From assembly GCA_947253735.1 (NCBI GenBank), contig CAMYAU010000029.1, forward strand, positions 1-14,962: a DNA stretch of 14,962 nt, given 5' to 3'. Origin of the DNA: an uncultured Varibaculum sp. GTDB lineage: Bacteria; Actinomycetota; Actinomycetes; Actinomycetales; Actinomycetaceae. The translations under genes and the position numbers were made by a program. This document shows, piece after piece, positions 14,670 through 14,962 of this stretch; the first letter of the stretch is position 1, and the number at the start of each line of letters is the position of its first letter. The notes under the pieces were generated by a model. That model saw only the letters and a program-made list of their open reading frames with translations, ran no database searches and was not told the origin of the DNA.

Positions 14670-14962
14670 ATGGGCAAATCACGCAAGCGTCGCGGTTGGC
14701 CACAGCTTCCTGTGCCTTTAGCGGGAAAAGTCGTTGATAACCACACGCATTTGCCGCTATGGGAAGAACAGATTCCCCTGGTAGAGGGGGTGCGTCTTAG
14801 CCTCGCTGAACAATTGGAACGCGCTCGCCAGGTGGGGGTAAGCGCCATGATTACCTCGGGTTGCCAGCTTGATGAGTTAGCTCCCACTGTAGGGGTGAGC
14901 GAAGAACATCCCCAGGTGTTTTGTGCCTTGGCAATTCACCCTAATGAGGCGGCTTTGCATGA
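14670..14962 (+). CDS. tatD: TatD-family metal-dependent hydrolase (5' part, runs off the window)
   Basis: ATG 14670 directly follows the kinase TAA, with AGGAGG at 14653-14658. The first 97 codons are present; the frame is open to the window edge. The protein begins with a basic MGKSRKRRGWPQLP leader typical of actinobacterial TatD. VVDNHTHL follows, with H25 and H27 as the first two metal ligands of the TIM-barrel amidohydrolase fold. GVSAMITSGC at 56-65 and CALAIHPNEA with H90 match the conserved second-strand and GxHP-like segments. TatD enzymes are metal-dependent 3'-5' exonucleases or deoxyribonucleases of DNA repair and turnover. Expression is probably coupled to the kinase. Only the first third is visible, so the remaining ligands cannot be checked. 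Confidence 0.92.
   Translation, partial: MGKSRKRRGWPQLPVPLAGKVVDNHTHLPLWEEQIPLVEGVRLSLAEQLERARQVGVSAMITSGCQLDELAPTVGVSEEHPQVFCALAIHPNEAALH

Overview
The window looks like chromosomal DNA of a moderate-GC actinobacterium. The main evidence is a PdtaS-type cytosolic sensor kinase (GAF, PAS, HisKA_2, HATPase), a DUF2505-like protein, a TatD with the basic actinobacterial N-terminus, and frequent GTG/TTG starts. A member of the Actinomycetaceae (Actinomyces, Varibaculum or Mobiluncus type) would fit, but I cannot fix the genus from sequence alone.

Layout. 1-110: the end of an upstream gene and a strong symmetric terminator. 202-2376 (+): two abutting bacterial PH-domain membrane proteins resembling the Bacillus YdbS/YdbT pair. 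2377-2641: a spacer holding the best Shine-Dalgarno sequence in the region, which serves a 50-codon ORF ending just before the next gene. 2642-7662 (+): two overlapping genes (ATGA) for large YhgE/Pip-family membrane proteins of 890 and 783 residues. 7663-7860: a short convergent spacer with several inverted repeats, including a perfect 17-bp hairpin. 7861-12500 (-): in transcription order, an uncharacterised Gly-rich membrane-associated protein, thyA, folA and a third, divergent YhgE/Pip protein. The third YhgE gene has its own promoter-like sequence with a palindrome in the spacer between -35 and -10. 12501-12633: a divergent intergenic region. 12634-14962 (+): a DUF2505-like gene, the PdtaS-like kinase (possibly leaderless) and the start of tatD.

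How the genes may work together. thyA and folA are the dTMP/tetrahydrofolate recycling pair. The flanking cell-envelope cluster (YdbS/YdbT-like pair plus three YhgE/Pip paralogues) is the unusual part. In Bacillus, ydbST contributes to antimicrobial-peptide resistance, and Lactococcus Pip is a phage receptor. A shared role in envelope protection or membrane remodelling is my inference and is not shown by the sequence. I see no transposase, integrase, CRISPR array, tRNA or rRNA in the window.
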